From NCBI RefSeq assembly GCF_013416775.1, contig NZ_SZVI01000012.1:434001-498000 (forward strand): a stretch of DNA of 64,000 nucleotides. Reading direction: 5' to 3'. A program made the position numbers and the translations under genes. Positions 52,050-64,000 of this stretch are shown in pieces. The notes beneath the pieces are model-generated. The model did no database searches, had not been told where the DNA came from, and saw only the letters and a program-made list of their open reading frames with translations. Positions within the stretch are counted from its first letter, which is position 1. Every line of letters starts with the position of its first letter. The DNA is from Rhodoferax sp. BLA1. Lineage in GTDB: Bacteria > Pseudomonadota > Gammaproteobacteria > Burkholderiales > Burkholderiaceae_C.

Positions 52050-53681
52050 TTAGCCAGCGCTTTGCAGCGCCAGCCCGGCATGTTCGCGCAGCGGATGGAA
52101 GTGGATCTTGGGGAAACGTTCCTGCGCCAAGCGCACATCGTACGGGCTGGTGCACAGGTAGGCCAGGGTGTCGGCGGCGTCGCGCGCCATACGCTGCGGG
52201 TAGGCGTTGACAAAGTCCTTGAGTTCCTGCGGCGTGTCAGCCGTGATCCAGCGCGCGCCGGTGTACTGGCTGTTTTCGAGCCGCACATCGGCATCGTATT
52301 CACTCTTGAGCCGGTGTTGCACCACCTCAAACTGCAGCTGGCCGACCGCGCCGAGCAACATGTTGCCGCCCATCTCGGGGCGGAATACCTGGATCGCGCC
52401 TTCTTCACCGAGCTGCGCCAGACCCTGTTGCAGCTGTTTGGTGCGTAACGGGTTTTTCAGGATCACGGTGTTGAACATTTCCGGCGCAAAAAACGGCAGG
52501 CCGGTGAACAGCAGGTTGACCGAGCCGTCTGTGATGGTGTCGCCCAGCTGCACGCCACCGTGGGTGGTGAAGCCGACGATGTCGCCCGCGTAGGCTTCTT
52601 CCACTGCCTCACGGCGCTGGCTCATGAAGGTGACCACACTGGTCGGGCGCAGTTCCTTGGCGGTGCGCATCACTTTGAGTTTCATACCCGGGGTGTATTT
52701 GCCGCTGGCCATACGCACAAAAGCGATGCGGTCGCGGTGGTTGGCGTCCATGTTGGCCTGCACCTTGAACACCACACCACTGAAGGCGCCGTCCTCAGGC
52801 TGCACCTGTTTGATGACAGGCTGCTTGTTGACAATGAAGCTGCTGGTACGGGCACCGGGTGAGGGGGCCAGGTCCACCAGCGCGTCGAGCACCTCCATCA
52901 CACCGAAGTTGTTGACGCCCGAGCCAAAAAACACCGGGGTCTGTTTGCCCGCCAGGAAAGCTTCGCGGTCAAACGTTGGGGAGGCGCCGGTGGCCAGTTC
53001 CATACTCTCGAGTGCGGTGAGCCACTCGCTACCGAAGCGCGCTTCCAGCGCGGCCGGGTCAGACAGGGGCATGGCGTCGAAGTCGTGCGGCAGGCGCTCC
53101 GACCCGGACTCAAACACCGTCATGATCTGGGTGCGCAGGTTGATGATGCCGCCAAAGGTTTTGCCCTGACCGACCGGCCAAGTCATCGGCACACAAGGCA
53201 TACCCAGCTCACGCTCGACCTCGTCGAGGATGTCGAGGGGGTCGCGCACCTCGCGGTCCATCTTGTTGACGAAGGTGATGATGGGTGTGTCGCGCTGGCG
53301 GCAGACCTCGATCAGGCGGCGGGTCTGCGACTCCACCCCGTTGGCCGCGTCGATCACCATCAGCGCCGAGTCCACCGCCGTCAGCACCCGGTAGGTGTCT
53401 TCGGAAAAGTCCTTGTGGCCGGGGGTGTCGAGCAGGTTGACCACGTGGTCGCGGTAAACCATTTGCATCACGCTGGAGGCCACCGAGATGCCGCGTTGTT
53501 TTTCAATTTCCATCCAGTCGCTGGTGGCGTGGCGCGTGGCCTTGCGGGCTTTCACCGAGCCGGCGATCTGGATCGCGCCCGAGAACAGCAACAGTTTTTC
53601 GGTCAGCGTGGTTTTACCCGCGTCAGGGTGGGAAATGATGGCAAAAGTGCGGCGGCGGCGGGTTTCAAAAGCGTAAGTCAC
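52050..53681 (-). CDS. prfC: Peptide chain release factor 3
   Basis: A 543-residue GTPase that recycles RF1/RF2 from the ribosome after termination. G1 'ISHPDAGKTTLTEKLL', switch 'KQRGISVASSVMQM', G3 'DTPGHKDF' and G4 'NKMDRE' are intact, and domains II and III follow ('GVQLGDTITDG', 'EEGAIQVFRPEMGGNMLLGAVGQLQFEVV'). The length and start match the family. It is followed one base later by the HAD hydrolase gene. Its upstream region (about 257 bp to pgm) is a divergent promoter region. Confidence 0.97.
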   Translation of the reverse strand: MTYAFETRRRRTFAIISHPDAGKTTLTEKLLLFSGAIQIAGSVKARKATRHATSDWMEIEKQRGISVASSVMQMVYRDHVVNLLDTPGHKDFSEDTYRVLTAVDSALMVIDAANGVESQTRRLIEVCRQRDTPIITFVNKMDREVRDPLDILDEVERELGMPCVPMTWPVGQGKTFGGIINLRTQIMTVFESGSERLPHDFDAMPLSDPAALEARFGSEWLTALESMELATGASPTFDREAFLAGKQTPVFFGSGVNNFGVMEVLDALVDLAPSPGARTSSFIVNKQPVIKQVQPEDGAFSGVVFKVQANMDANHRDRIAFVRMASGKYTPGMKLKVMRTAKELRPTSVVTFMSQRREAVEEAYAGDIVGFTTHGGVQLGDTITDGSVNLLFTGLPFFAPEMFNTVILKNPLRTKQLQQGLAQLGEEGAIQVFRPEMGGNMLLGAVGQLQFEVVQHRLKSEYDADVRLENSQYTGARWITADTPQELKDFVNAYPQRMARDAADTLAYLCTSPYDVRLAQERFPKIHFHPLREHAGLALQSAG

Positions 53682-53902
53682 AGGAGATTCTCAGGTCGGC
53701 AGCGTTGGGCTGGGTCGGGCTTTTGACTGGGCTCAATCGGCGAAAGGCCGCTTTCATTGAGCCACGTCAATCTGAAGCGGTTTATATCCATTTTAAAGGG
53801 CCTTGGCCTCTGTTCCCCGTCGGCTATTGGTGCTAAATTCAAAGTGCTGTTGTGAAGCCCATGGCCCAGCCACAGCGACCTTTCGTGCACCTTTTTTTGT
53901 AG

Positions 53903-55600
<1,698 letters not shown>

Positions 55601-55646
55601 TGGCTGATTCCTTGGCATTCCTTCACTTTGAAAGCGAGTTGAACCT

Positions 55647-56918
55647 ATGTTGAACGAGACGGAACGGGCCCCTGAAACGCACCAACTGGTGCGCCACACA
55701 GTGGCATTGGTGCTGGCCGGTGGGCGAGGAACCCGGCTCAAACAGCTCACGGACTCCCGCGCCAAGCCGGCCGTTTATTTTGGGGGCAAGTTCCGCATCA
55801 TCGACTTTGCTTTGTCCAACTGCTTGAACTCCGGCATCCGGCGTATGGCGGTGGTCACCCAGTACAAGTCGCACTCGCTGATGCGTCATATGCAGCGTGG
55901 CTGGAGTTTTTTGCGCGCTGAACTCAATGAGATGGTGGATCTGCTGCCCGCGCAGCAGCGCGCCGGGGAAGAACATTGGTACCGCGGCACGGCCGATGCC
56001 ATTTTTCAGAATCTGGACATCATCCGCTCCAGCAACCCCAAATACATCGTGATTCTGGCGGGTGACCATGTCTACAAAATGGACTACTCGATCATGGTCC
56101 GAGACCATGTGATGCATGGCGCAGGCTGCACCGTGGGGTGTATCGAAGTACCGCGTGCCGAAGCCAGTGCGTTTGGCGTGATGGCGGTCAACGAGACGCG
56201 GCGCATCACGGCCTTTGTCGAGAAGCCGGTAGATCCGCCGCCGATGCCTGGCAACGATGCGGTGTCGCTGGCCAGCATGGGGATTTATGTGTTTGATGCC
56301 GAGTACCTTTACCAGCTGCTGGAGGCAGACCTGGACAACCCTGCATCCGAGCACGATTTTGGCAAAAACGTGATTCCTGCGGCAGTGGCAGAGGGGCAGG
56401 CGCTGGCGCACCCGTTTGGCCTGTCTTGTGTGTCGCGTGTGTCGGGTTCCCAGCCGTATTGGCGCGATGTGGGCACGATAGATGCTTTCTGGTCAGCCAA
56501 TCTGGATTTGGCCTCGACGGTGCCTGAACTCGATATTTACGACACCGACTGGCCGGTCTGGACCTACCAGCGTCAGCTGCCACCCGCCAAGTTTGTCCCC
56601 GACAGCTTGGGTCAGAATGGGGTGTCTGTGAACACGCTGGTGTCTGGCGGTTGTATTGTGTCGGGATCGTATGTGGCACATTCGGTGCTGTTCTCGGAGG
56701 TGCGGGTGCATTCCTTCTGCCGCGTTGAAGAAGCGGTGGTGTTGCCCGATGTCACCATCCAGCGCAACTGCCGTTTGCGCCGTGTGGTGATCGACCGGGG
56801 CTGTGTGGTTCCCGAGGGATTGGTGGTGGGTGAAGACCCGGCGCTGGATGCGCAAAGGTTTGAGCGCACCGAAGGAGGCGTGGTGTTGATCACACCTGCG
56901 ATGTTGGCCAAGCTTTAA
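55647..56918 (+). CDS. glgC: Glucose-1-phosphate adenylyltransferase (ADP-glucose pyrophosphorylase)
   Basis: A 423-residue enzyme making ADP-glucose from ATP and glucose-1-P, the regulated step of bacterial glycogen synthesis. The N-terminal nucleotide loop '[39 protein letters not shown]' is shown in parts as GGRGTRL and KPAVYFGG. The catalytic region has '[12 protein letters not shown]', the sugar site 'FVEKP' and '[12 protein letters not shown]', and the C-terminal left-handed beta-helix follows. The length matches the E. coli enzyme (431). It lies 20 bp before glgA. Allosteric control by glycolytic intermediates is expected from the family. Confidence 0.96.
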   Translation: MLNETERAPETHQLVRHTVALVLAGGRGTRLKQLTDSRAKPAVYFGGKFRIIDFALSNCLNSGIRRMAVVTQYKSHSLMRHMQRGWSFLRAELNEMVDLLPAQQRAGEEHWYRGTADAIFQNLDIIRSSNPKYIVILAGDHVYKMDYSIMVRDHVMHGAGCTVGCIEVPRAEASAFGVMAVNETRRITAFVEKPVDPPPMPGNDAVSLASMGIYVFDAEYLYQLLEADLDNPASEHDFGKNVIPAAVAEGQALAHPFGLSCVSRVSGSQPYWRDVGTIDAFWSANLDLASTVPELDIYDTDWPVWTYQRQLPPAKFVPDSLGQNGVSVNTLVSGGCIVSGSYVAHSVLFSEVRVHSFCRVEEAVVLPDVTIQRNCRLRRVVIDRGCVVPEGLVVGEDPALDAQRFERTEGGVVLITPAMLAKL

Positions 56919-56938
56919 GTTATAGAAGAGTTTTCTCA

Positions 56939-58387
56939 ATGAATGTGTTGCAAGTCAGTGCCGAGATTTTTCCCCTGCTGAAAACGGGAGGGCTTGCGGA
57001 CATCGCAGGGGCTTTGCCCGGGGCTTTGCAGTCGGTGGGCTGCCAGGTGCGTGTGGTGTTGCCCGGTTTCCCTACCATCCTGGCGGATCTGTCTGACGAC
57101 TGGGTGCTGGCGGAGTTGACCGCGCCCTGGGGTGAACGCTTGCAGCTTCGGCAAGGCAAACTGCGCACCTTGGGGCTGGACGCCTATGTGATCGATTTGC
57201 CGCATCTGTATGACCGGCCTGGTAGTCCGTATGAGGATGTGTGGCGTCAGCCCTATGCCGACAACCACCGGCGCTTTGCGCTGCTGGGCTGGGTGGCGGC
57301 GCAGCTTGCGCATGGGCTCGATCCCCATTGGCAGCCCCAGGTGGTGCACAGCCATGACTGGCACGCGGGCTTGACCTCTGCCTACATGGCGTTTTTGCCA
57401 CACCGTTCGCCGCGTGTGGGTACGGTGTTCACCATCCACAACCTCGCCTACCAGGGTGTGTTTTCGCCAGCCTGTTTTTACGAGCTGGGTTTGCCGCATG
57501 CTGCTTTTGCTTTGAATGGTGTCGAGTTTTATGGCCAGGTGTCTTTTATGAAGGCCGGCTTGTACTACGCAGACCACATCACCACGGTCAGCCCAACCTA
57601 CGCGCGCGAGATTCAGACGCATGAACAAGGCTGCGGGTTTGATGGTCTGCTGCGTACCCGCTCAGCGGCCTTGTCGGGCATCTTGAATGCGGTGGACGAT
57701 GCGGTGTGGAACCCCGCGATAGATCCCTATGTGAGTGAAACCTTTGATGCAGACAACATCGCAGGCAAGGCGCGCTGCAAGGCCGCCTTGCAGCAAGAAC
57801 TGGGGCTGACGGTGCAGTCCGAGGCGCCCTTGTTTGGTGTGGTGAGTCGCCTCACGGGTCAAAAAGGTTTGCATTTGGTGCTGGGTGCGGTGGATGCCCT
57901 CCTGGCCCGTGGTGGGCAACTGGTGGTCTTGGGCACAGGTGAGCCCCATCTGGAGTCACTCTTCAAGGCCAAAGCGGAACAACATCCCCACGCTGTGTCG
58001 GTGCGTATTGGTTATGACGAGACCTATGCCCACCGGATTTTTGCGGCCACCGATGTGACGCTGGTGCCTTCGCAGTTTGAGCCCTGTGGCCTGACGCAGA
58101 TGTATGGTCTGAAGTACGGCAGTCTGCCGCTGGTCCACCGGGTGGGTGGGCTGGCCGACACGGTGGTCGACTGTTCCCTGGAAAACATGGACGAGGGTCG
58201 CGCCAACGGCTTTGTGTTCAACAACTTCAACCAGCAGGCGCTGGAGCGCGCCATGGCACGTGCCTTTGCGCTCTACGCCCGCAAAAACGAGTGGGAGAAG
58301 GTGCGTGACTGCGGCATGCGCCAGGATCTGGGCTGGCAAAGTGCCGCCCGTCAGTACCTGACTCTGTACCAACATTTGTACGCGTGA
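56939..58387 (+). CDS. glgA: Glycogen synthase (ADP-glucose type)
   Basis: A 482-residue GT5 enzyme that elongates alpha-1,4-glucan from ADP-glucose. The N-terminal 'LLKTGGLADIAGALPGAL' carries the KTGGL ADP-glucose motif; 'VVHSHDWHAGLTSAYM' and 'FTIHNLAYQG' are typical. In the C-terminal domain 'RLTGQKGLHLV' and 'VPSQFEPCGLTQMYGLKYGSLPLVHRVGGL' hold the EPCGL and catalytic Glu region. The start follows an AGAAGAG-like ribosome site. It is in the pgm-glgC-glgA-malQ operon, 72 bp before malQ. Confidence 0.96.
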   Translation: MNVLQVSAEIFPLLKTGGLADIAGALPGALQSVGCQVRVVLPGFPTILADLSDDWVLAELTAPWGERLQLRQGKLRTLGLDAYVIDLPHLYDRPGSPYEDVWRQPYADNHRRFALLGWVAAQLAHGLDPHWQPQVVHSHDWHAGLTSAYMAFLPHRSPRVGTVFTIHNLAYQGVFSPACFYELGLPHAAFALNGVEFYGQVSFMKAGLYYADHITTVSPTYAREIQTHEQGCGFDGLLRTRSAALSGILNAVDDAVWNPAIDPYVSETFDADNIAGKARCKAALQQELGLTVQSEAPLFGVVSRLTGQKGLHLVLGAVDALLARGGQLVVLGTGEPHLESLFKAKAEQHPHAVSVRIGYDETYAHRIFAATDVTLVPSQFEPCGLTQMYGLKYGSLPLVHRVGGLADTVVDCSLENMDEGRANGFVFNNFNQQALERAMARAFALYARKNEWEKVRDCGMRQDLGWQSAARQYLTLYQHLYA

Positions 58388-58459
58388 GTTTTTTTGTCTG
58401 TGAAGGGGGCGAGCTGGCTTGGCGCCAGAAGCCCCGTTCTCTTTTGTTGGAACAACCGA

Positions 58460-59983
58460 ATGCCTAGTTCTTTGATGGATCTGCGTCGTGCTGGTGTGGT
58501 GTTGCATCCCACCTCCTTGCCTGGCCCGCATGGCTCAGGTGACCTGGGTCCCAACGCCTACTATTTTGTGGACTGGTTGAACAAGGCCGGGCAGACGCTG
58601 TGGCAAACCCTGCCCTTGGGGCCGGTGGGGCCGGGGTTTTCCCCCTATATGGGCAGTTCGGTGTTTGCTGGCAACCCGATGTTGGTGGCCTTCGAACCGT
58701 TGGCCGAGCGCGGCTGGTTGGCTGCCAGCAGCTTGCAGGTCGAGTTTGATGATGTGAAGGTGGACTACCCTGAAGTGTTGCCCTGGCGCATGGCCAGGTT
58801 GCGCGAAGCGTTTGCCGGGTTTGTCGCCACGGCGACGCCACATGAGCATGACGCTCAGGCGCACTGGGTGGCCTCACAGCAGATCTGGCTGGAAGACTAT
58901 GCGCTGTTCATGGCGCTGGACCAGGCCTACGCCCCTCTGTTGTGGCCACAATGGCCACAGCCCCTGGCGCAACGTGAGCCTGCCGCACTGGCCGAGGCAC
59001 GACGGGTGTTCGCTGATGAACTGGCGTTTTGGCGCTTTGTGCAATGGCAGTTTGACAGCCAGTGGCAAGCGCTCAAGTCGTATGCCCACAGCCAGGGTGT
59101 GTTGATGGTGGGTGACTTGCCGATTTTTGTGGCGCACCACGGCGCAGATTGTTGGGCGCGGCCGGATCTGTATTTGCTCGACGCCAGTGGCCAGCCGCGT
59201 GTGGTGGCTGGGGTGCCGCCTGACTTTTTCTCGGCCACAGGGCAGCGCTGGGGCAACCCCTTGTACAACTGGGAAACCATGCAGGCGGACGGCTACCAGT
59301 GGTGGGTGGAGCGAGTCAGGCGACAGCTGGCCTTGGCCGATGTGATCCGTATCGACCACTTCCGGGGGTTCATGGATTATTGGGAAATCCCGGCAGATGA
59401 ACCCACCGCCGTCAAAGGGCGTTGGCAAGACGGGCCGGGGGATGCCTTGTTTGAGGCGTTGACCCAGGCGCTAGGCCCGTTACCCATCATTGCGGAAGAC
59501 CTGGGCATCATCACCGATGCGGTGGTGCGCTTGCGTGAGCGCACGGGTTTTCCGGGCATGCGGGTGTTGCAATTTGCGTTCTCGGGGGATGCACATCACC
59601 CGTTTTTGCCACACAACTTTGAGCCCAATACCGTGGTCTATACCGGTACCCACGACAACGACACGGTGCTGGGTTGGTGGGCCAATTGCAGCGCCCATGA
59701 GCGGGCCTTTGCGCAACGTTACCTGGATGTTCAGGACACAGACCTGACCTGGGCTTTGTTACGTGCGGCCGCCATGTCAGTGGCCCGCCTGTCCCTGTGC
59801 CAGTTCCAGGATGTGCTGGAGCTGGGCTCCGAACACCGCATGAATGTGCCAGGCACCACCTCGGGCTGCTGGACGTGGCGTTTTTCTTGGGACTGGGTTA
59901 CCCCACAGGCCTCGGTGCGCCTGGCACACATCACGGCGGCCAGCGCCCGCGTTGGTTTCGAGCGGCTGGATTTGTCGGCCTGA
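58460..59983 (+). CDS. malQ: 4-alpha-glucanotransferase (amylomaltase)
   Basis: A 507-residue GH77 enzyme that transfers maltodextrin chains, recycling oligosaccharides released from glycogen. Motifs: 'SLPGPHGSGDLG' (about 20), 'MVGDLPIFVAHHGADCWARPDLYLL', the catalytic Asp in 'VIRIDHFRGF', the Glu in 'IIAEDLGII' and the stabilising Asp in 'YTGTHDNDTVLGW'. It is of the shorter bacterial type (about 500 residues), not the longer E. coli MalQ. The ATG at 58460 fits the family N-terminus; an in-frame GTG at 58394 is less likely. It ends the rightward glycogen operon and converges on glgX. Confidence 0.94.
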   Translation: MPSSLMDLRRAGVVLHPTSLPGPHGSGDLGPNAYYFVDWLNKAGQTLWQTLPLGPVGPGFSPYMGSSVFAGNPMLVAFEPLAERGWLAASSLQVEFDDVKVDYPEVLPWRMARLREAFAGFVATATPHEHDAQAHWVASQQIWLEDYALFMALDQAYAPLLWPQWPQPLAQREPAALAEARRVFADELAFWRFVQWQFDSQWQALKSYAHSQGVLMVGDLPIFVAHHGADCWARPDLYLLDASGQPRVVAGVPPDFFSATGQRWGNPLYNWETMQADGYQWWVERVRRQLALADVIRIDHFRGFMDYWEIPADEPTAVKGRWQDGPGDALFEALTQALGPLPIIAEDLGIITDAVVRLRERTGFPGMRVLQFAFSGDAHHPFLPHNFEPNTVVYTGTHDNDTVLGWWANCSAHERAFAQRYLDVQDTDLTWALLRAAAMSVARLSLCQFQDVLELGSEHRMNVPGTTSGCWTWRFSWDWVTPQASVRLAHITAASARVGFERLDLSA

Positions 59984-60019
59984 TACCCCCAGGCAAGCCA
60001 GCCACGCCGGGCGTGCTTG

Positions 60020-62131
60020 TCAAGTGCGTGTGACGATCTGCTGAAGCAGCAGCAGGCTGTGTGCTGCCACCGGCAATTCGGAGGTGCCCGCACCCTGCCA
60101 GTCGGCCAAACCCAGGGGGTGGCTGGTGTCGAGCAGGCCTTGCCAATGGCCCCTGGGCAGCACAAAGTGCTCGGGATGCGCGGCATTGTTGACCAGCAAC
60201 ATCAAGGGGGATCCAGAGCCGCCGGGCTTGCCGATCAGACAGCCCAAGGCGCGGCGTTGTGGCAACTGCCAAGCCGATCCCTGCAGCACACTGCCATCGG
60301 CGTTCCACCAGGACAGGTCATAAATGCCCTCGGCATCGGCAATACCGCTGTACCAGACATTGGCAAACGGCAGGAAACGCTGGCGCAGACTGATCACATG
60401 CCGGGTAAATGCCAGCAAATCCGTATCCACCTCCGCCCAGTTGATCCAGGTGGCGGCGTTGTCCTGACAGTAGGGGTTGTTGTTGCCACCCTGTGAGTGC
60501 CCCAGTTCGTCGCCAGCACTTAGCATGGGTGTGCCTTGTGCCAGCAGGTTGGTCGCCAACAAGGCACGTTGCAGCAATTGCCGAAGTTTCTGGACCTGGG
60601 CGTCGCTGCTGGGGCCTTCCTCGCCGCAGTTGAAATTGAGGTTGTTGCCTTGGCCATCGCGGTTGTTTTCACCGTTGGCCAGGTTGTGGCGGTGGTTGTA
60701 GCTCAACAGATCCAGCAGGGTGAAACCATCGTGAGAAATCACATAGTTGACCGACTCGGATGGCTCGCGTCGGCGCGCCTGGTACAAGTCCGAGGAACCA
60801 CACAGCCGCATCGCAAATTCGCCCAGTGTGCCGCCACTGCCTGCTGCATGGGGGGAGGCCACGCTCTGCACCCAAAAACGGCGCATGCCATCGCGGAAAT
60901 GGTCGTTCCACTCCAGCCAGCCACGTGGAAACTGGCCCACCTGGTAACCACCTGGGCCGATGTCCCAGGGCTCCGCAATCATCTTGACGCGACACAGCAC
61001 GGGGTCCTGGGCGACGGCTGCGAAAAATGCGGCCTGCGCAGAAAAACCGCTGTCGGTGCGCCCCAGGACGGTGGCCAGGTCAAAACGGAAGCCATCGACG
61101 TGCATCTCGCTGACCCAATAACGCAGACTGTCCATCACCAGCTGCAGCACCCGGGGGTGCCGAATGTCCAAGGTGTTGCCGCAGCCACTGAAATTTTCGT
61201 AATGGTTCAGGTCGTTCGGTACCAGTCGGTAATAGCTGAGGTTGTCCAGCCCGCGAAAACTCAGCGTGGGGCCGTTGTGGTCTGCCTCGGCGGTGTGGTT
61301 GTAGACCACATCGAGGATCACCTCCAGGCCAGCCGCATGCAGGTTGCGTACCATGCTGCGAAATTCGTCACGCGGGGACTGCCCACCTTGCCCACTCGCC
61401 AATCGCGGGTTCGGGCAGAAAAAGCCCAGGGTGTTGTAGCCCCAGTAATTGCTCAGGCCCATGTCGATCAGCCGCTCTTCACTGAGGTGGTAATGCACAG
61501 GCAGCAGGCTGACGGCGGTGACCCCCAGGGTCTTCAGGTGCTGGATGGCGGCGGGGTGCCCCAAACCGGCAAAGGTGCCACGCAGCTTCTCCGGGATATC
61601 CGGGTGGGTTTGGGTGAGCCCCTTGACGTGGCACTCGTAAATGACGGAATTGGCCAGAGGAATCGCCGGAGGACGGTCGTTTTTCCAGTCGAACGTGTCA
61701 TGCACGACCCGCGCCTTGAGCGCCATCGCCGCGTTGTCCCGGGTGTCCAGATGGCGGGGGTGCATCCGATCCGGGCCGAAGTGTTCGTCGGCCCAGATGA
61801 ACTCACCCACAATCTCACGTGCATAGGGGTCCAGCAGCAATTTCGATGCATCGAATCGGTGACCACGGTCTGGCCGCCAGGGTCCCGACGCACGCAAGCC
61901 ATAAACCAAGCCAGGTTGGGCGTTGGGCAGATAACCATGCCAGATGTCACCGGTGCGACCGCGCAAACGTAGTCTGGCCAGTTCCTGGGTGCCATGGCTG
62001 TCAAACAGGCACAAGTCGATCACTTGAGCATGTGTTGAGAACACGGCAAAGTTGATGCCCTTCCCGTCAAAATGGGCGCCCAGCGGCCACGCTTGCCCCA
62101 GTTGTGTTGCTGAGGTATTTAAGCGGTCCAT
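60020..62131 (-). CDS. glgX: Glycogen debranching enzyme GlgX
   Basis: A 703-residue GH13 isoamylase-type enzyme that hydrolyses alpha-1,6 links of limit dextrins. N-terminal CBM48-like domain ('[27 protein letters not shown]'), then the TIM barrel with '[12 protein letters not shown]', nucleophile Asp in '[14 protein letters not shown]', acid Glu in '[14 protein letters not shown]' and '[16 protein letters not shown]'. The Met at 62131 lies 13 bases inside the end of glgB, giving tight coupling; the longer open frame further upstream overlaps glgB and is not GlgX-like. It follows glgB on the minus strand and converges on malQ. Confidence 0.95.
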   Translation of the reverse strand: MDRLNTSATQLGQAWPLGAHFDGKGINFAVFSTHAQVIDLCLFDSHGTQELARLRLRGRTGDIWHGYLPNAQPGLVYGLRASGPWRPDRGHRFDASKLLLDPYAREIVGEFIWADEHFGPDRMHPRHLDTRDNAAMALKARVVHDTFDWKNDRPPAIPLANSVIYECHVKGLTQTHPDIPEKLRGTFAGLGHPAAIQHLKTLGVTAVSLLPVHYHLSEERLIDMGLSNYWGYNTLGFFCPNPRLASGQGGQSPRDEFRSMVRNLHAAGLEVILDVVYNHTAEADHNGPTLSFRGLDNLSYYRLVPNDLNHYENFSGCGNTLDIRHPRVLQLVMDSLRYWVSEMHVDGFRFDLATVLGRTDSGFSAQAAFFAAVAQDPVLCRVKMIAEPWDIGPGGYQVGQFPRGWLEWNDHFRDGMRRFWVQSVASPHAAGSGGTLGEFAMRLCGSSDLYQARRREPSESVNYVISHDGFTLLDLLSYNHRHNLANGENNRDGQGNNLNFNCGEEGPSSDAQVQKLRQLLQRALLATNLLAQGTPMLSAGDELGHSQGGNNNPYCQDNAATWINWAEVDTDLLAFTRHVISLRQRFLPFANVWYSGIADAEGIYDLSWWNADGSVLQGSAWQLPQRRALGCLIGKPGGSGSPLMLLVNNAAHPEHFVLPRGHWQGLLDTSHPLGLADWQGAGTSELPVAAHSLLLLQQIVTRT

Positions 62132-64000
62132 TTCAGGAACACCGTGGACAGAGGGGGAACGGTCAATGTGATCGAGTTCAATTTGCCTTGCCAGGGGATG
62201 GCGTCCGTCAGGTTGCCTGTGGCCAGTGTGCAGACATTGCTGCCACCGTACGCCGCCCAGTCGGTGTTCAGCAGCTCCTGGTAGCAGCCCGGTCGTGGTA
62301 CACCCAGCCGGTAGTCTGTCCAGACGTTGGGGGTGAAGTTGCACAGCACCACCACAAAACTGGCTTGATCTTCCGCCCAGCGAATGAAGCTCAGCAGCGA
62401 GCGCTGGTTGTCAGCGTGGTCAATCCACTCGAAGCCGGCCGGCACAAAGTCTTGCTGGTAGAGCGCCGGTGTGGCGCGATAGAGGTGGTTGAGGTCGCGC
62501 ATCAGGCACTGCACGCCAGCATGCTGGGGGTTGTCCAGCAGATGCCAATCCAGGCTCTGGTCATGGTTCCACTCGCGCTCCTGCGCAAACTCACAACCCA
62601 TGAACAACAGCTTTTTGCCGGGGTGGCCAAACATGTAGCCCAGAAACGCGCGTACGTTGGCAAACTGTTGCCAGCGGTCTCCCGGCATCTTGTTCAGCAG
62701 GGAGCCCTTGCCGTGGACCACTTCGTCGTGCGAGATCGGCAAAACAAAGTTTTCGTTGAACGCGTAGACCAGACTGAAGGTCATCTCGCCCTGGTGGTGC
62801 TGGCGGTAAATTGGATCGCGCGCCATATACGCCAGGCTGTCGTGCATCCAGCCCATGTTCCACTTGTAATGGAAACCCAGGCCACCCGCAAAGGTCGGGC
62901 GTGACACAGCCGGGTAGGCGGTGGACTCTTCGGCCAAGGTAATGGCCTGTTCGCGCTCTACCCCCACCACCTCGTTCATGCGTTTCAGGAAAGAAATGGC
63001 TTCCAGGTTTTCCCGGCCACCGTAGATGTTGGGAATCCACTGGCCGTCCTGGCGGCTGTAGTCGCGGTACAACATGGACGCCACGGCGTCCACACGCAGA
63101 CCATCCACGCCAAAACGCTCCAGCCAGTACAGGGCATTGCCCACCAAAAAGTTGCGAACCTCGGTGCGGCCCAGGTTGTAGATCAGGGTGTTCCAGTCGT
63201 TGTGGAAGCCTTCACGCGGGTCGGCGTATTCGTACAAATGGGTGCCATCAAAGTTGGCCAGGCCATGGGCGTCGGTCGGGAAGTGGGCCGGAACCCAGTC
63301 CAAGATCAGGCCAATGCCAGCCTCATGGCAGCGGGTCACCAGTCGGCCAAAACCCGCAGCGTCGCCAAAACGGGCGGTGGGAGCGTACAGCCCGATCGGT
63401 TGATAACCCCAGGAGCCATCAAACGGGTGCTCGCTAACGGGCAACAGCTCCAGATGAGTGAAGCCCATGTCTTTGGCATAGGGAACCAGCGTGTCCGCGA
63501 GTTCATCCCAGTTGAGCCAGCGGTTGCCATCTTCGGTGACGCGTCGCCACGAGCCCAGATGTACCTCATAAATGCTCACTGGCGCATCCAACGCATTGGC
63601 GATTTTGCGTGCCGGGGACGGGTTCACCATCTCCGGCAATTGCCCTACAACACTGGCGGTGGCGGGGCGTAACTCCGACTGCAGCGCATACGGGTCGGCA
63701 CGTGCGGGCAGCACTTGCCCGTGTTGGGTGCGCACCTCGTATTTGTACAGCGCGCCGATATCCACGCCGGGCAGGAACAGTTCCCAGACACCACATTCGC
63801 GCCGCAAACGCATTGGGTGGCGCCGCCCATCCCAAAAATTGAAGTCTCCCACCACACTGACGCGCGATGCATTGGGCGCCCAGACGGCAAAACGGGTGCC
63901 AGAGACACCTTCCATGGTGCAGGCCTGTGCGCCCAACACCTCAAAGGGCCGCAAATGGGTGCCTTCACCCAGCAGCCAGACATCCATCTCGCCCAGTACC
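62119..64000 (-). CDS. glgB: 1,4-alpha-glucan branching enzyme, 5' end beyond the window
   Basis: At least 626 residues of a GH13 branching enzyme that introduces alpha-1,6 branches into glycogen. CBM48 domain '[24 protein letters not shown]', then barrel motifs '[11 protein letters not shown]', nucleophile in '[19 protein letters not shown]', acid Glu in '[11 protein letters not shown]' and '[16 protein letters not shown]'. The reading frame runs through the right edge ('[23 protein letters not shown]'), and GlgB normally has 80 or more residues before this point, so the Met at 63987 is internal. It overlaps glgX by 13 bases. With the pgm-glgC-glgA-malQ operon it makes a complete glycogen gene set. 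Confidence 0.95.
   Translation of the reverse strand, partial: VLGEMDVWLLGEGTHLRPFEVLGAQACTMEGVSGTRFAVWAPNASRVSVVGDFNFWDGRRHPMRLRRECGVWELFLPGVDIGALYKYEVRTQHGQVLPARADPYALQSELRPATASVVGQLPEMVNPSPARKIANALDAPVSIYEVHLGSWRRVTEDGNRWLNWDELADTLVPYAKDMGFTHLELLPVSEHPFDGSWGYQPIGLYAPTARFGDAAGFGRLVTRCHEAGIGLILDWVPAHFPTDAHGLANFDGTHLYEYADPREGFHNDWNTLIYNLGRTEVRNFLVGNALYWLERFGVDGLRVDAVASMLYRDYSRQDGQWIPNIYGGRENLEAISFLKRMNEVVGVEREQAITLAEESTAYPAVSRPTFAGGLGFHYKWNMGWMHDSLAYMARDPIYRQHHQGEMTFSLVYAFNENFVLPISHDEVVHGKGSLLNKMPGDRWQQFANVRAFLGYMFGHPGKKLLFMGCEFAQEREWNHDQSLDWHLLDNPQHAGVQCLMRDLNHLYRATPALYQQDFVPAGFEWIDHADNQRSLLSFIRWAEDQASFVVVLCNFTPNVWTDYRLGVPRPGCYQELLNTDWAAYGGSNVCTLATGNLTDAIPWQGKLNSITLTVPPLSTVFLKWTA

Noticed and set aside
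52049-52408. 5' extension of the HAD hydrolase frame into prfC
   Set aside because: The extension would overlap 120 codons of prfC and has no similarity to HAD proteins; the DxDxT motif lies just after the Met at 52048.
60536-61972. 478-codon plus-strand frame opposite glgX, and a 494-codon plus-strand frame at 47824-49308 opposite the DUF294 gene
   Set aside because: Antisense shadows with the same composition bias; the real genes on the minus strand carry all catalytic motifs.
63985-63987. Met at 63987 as the start of glgB
   Set aside because: The frame continues through the window edge with GlgB-like sequence, and the family has a longer N-terminal domain; the gene is truncated by the window.

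Overview
The window is GC-rich, tightly packed DNA from a betaproteobacterium, most likely a member of the Comamonadaceae (Rhodoferax/Polaromonas-like). This placement rests on gene content: GTP-dependent PEPCK, a double-length UvrA, an acetate/solute-symporter block with DUF294 proteins, and a MexEF-OprN-type pump. It also rests on a short hairpin repeat (core ATAAGGGCTAGAGGCT) scattered through the window, of a kind I associate with this family. No rRNA, tRNA, CRISPR array, complete insertion sequence or prophage was seen. Almost everything looks like chromosomal core or near-core DNA, except one AT-richer accessory patch at about 29.9-32.5 kb.

Layout. 1-3.85 kb: the end of an amino-acid-type ABC importer (binding protein, then a permease-ATPase fusion) co-transcribed with a class II aldolase and a 2-hydroxyacid dehydrogenase. 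3.9-12 kb: a LysR regulator divergent from a four-gene operon holding a catalytically dead alpha/beta hydrolase and a MexE/MexF/OprN-like tripartite efflux pump; a 20-bp inverted repeat overlaps the shared promoter. 12.3-19 kb: a putative SOS-controlled PD-(D/E)XK (MmcB-like) protein, a lipoprotein, a MurG/MGDG-synthase-like glycosyltransferase, a YegD-type Hsp70 and pckG. 19.2-22.5 kb: a four-gene MCE (Mla/Pqi-type) lipid-transport operon. 22.6-28.8 kb: a 2061-residue tandem UvrA containing repeat-derived inserts. 28.9-32.5 kb: a bile-acid-symporter-like gene, then the remains of a type I restriction locus, a DUF3644 gene and an AbrB/PIN toxin-antitoxin pair. 32.6-35.6 kb: a histone-deacetylase-family amidohydrolase and an OmpR/EnvZ-type two-component system. 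35.7-38.1 kb: an unusual operon of a low-complexity acidic protein, a lipoprotein, an orphan FlgH-like L-ring protein and a chalcone-isomerase-like secreted protein. 38.5-49.4 kb: an acetate/solute symporter block with two SSS transporters and their small partners, two DUF294/CBS nucleotidyltransferase-like proteins, and a degenerate histidine kinase fused to a DnaQ-type exonuclease. 49.5-53.7 kb: DUF2721, MFS, HAD phosphatase and prfC. 53.9-64 kb: a glycogen cluster, pgm-glgC-glgA-malQ facing glgB-glgX.

How the genes work together. The glycogen genes form a full synthesis and remodelling pathway: Pgm makes glucose-1-P, GlgC activates it, GlgA polymerises, GlgB branches, GlgX debranches and MalQ recycles maltodextrins. 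pckG and the acetate symporters fit a carbon economy based on organic acids and gluconeogenesis. The least explained parts are the FlgH-containing operon, the pseudokinase-exonuclease with its DUF294 neighbours, the LexA-boxed nuclease-like gene and the hydrolase pseudoenzyme leading the efflux operon.
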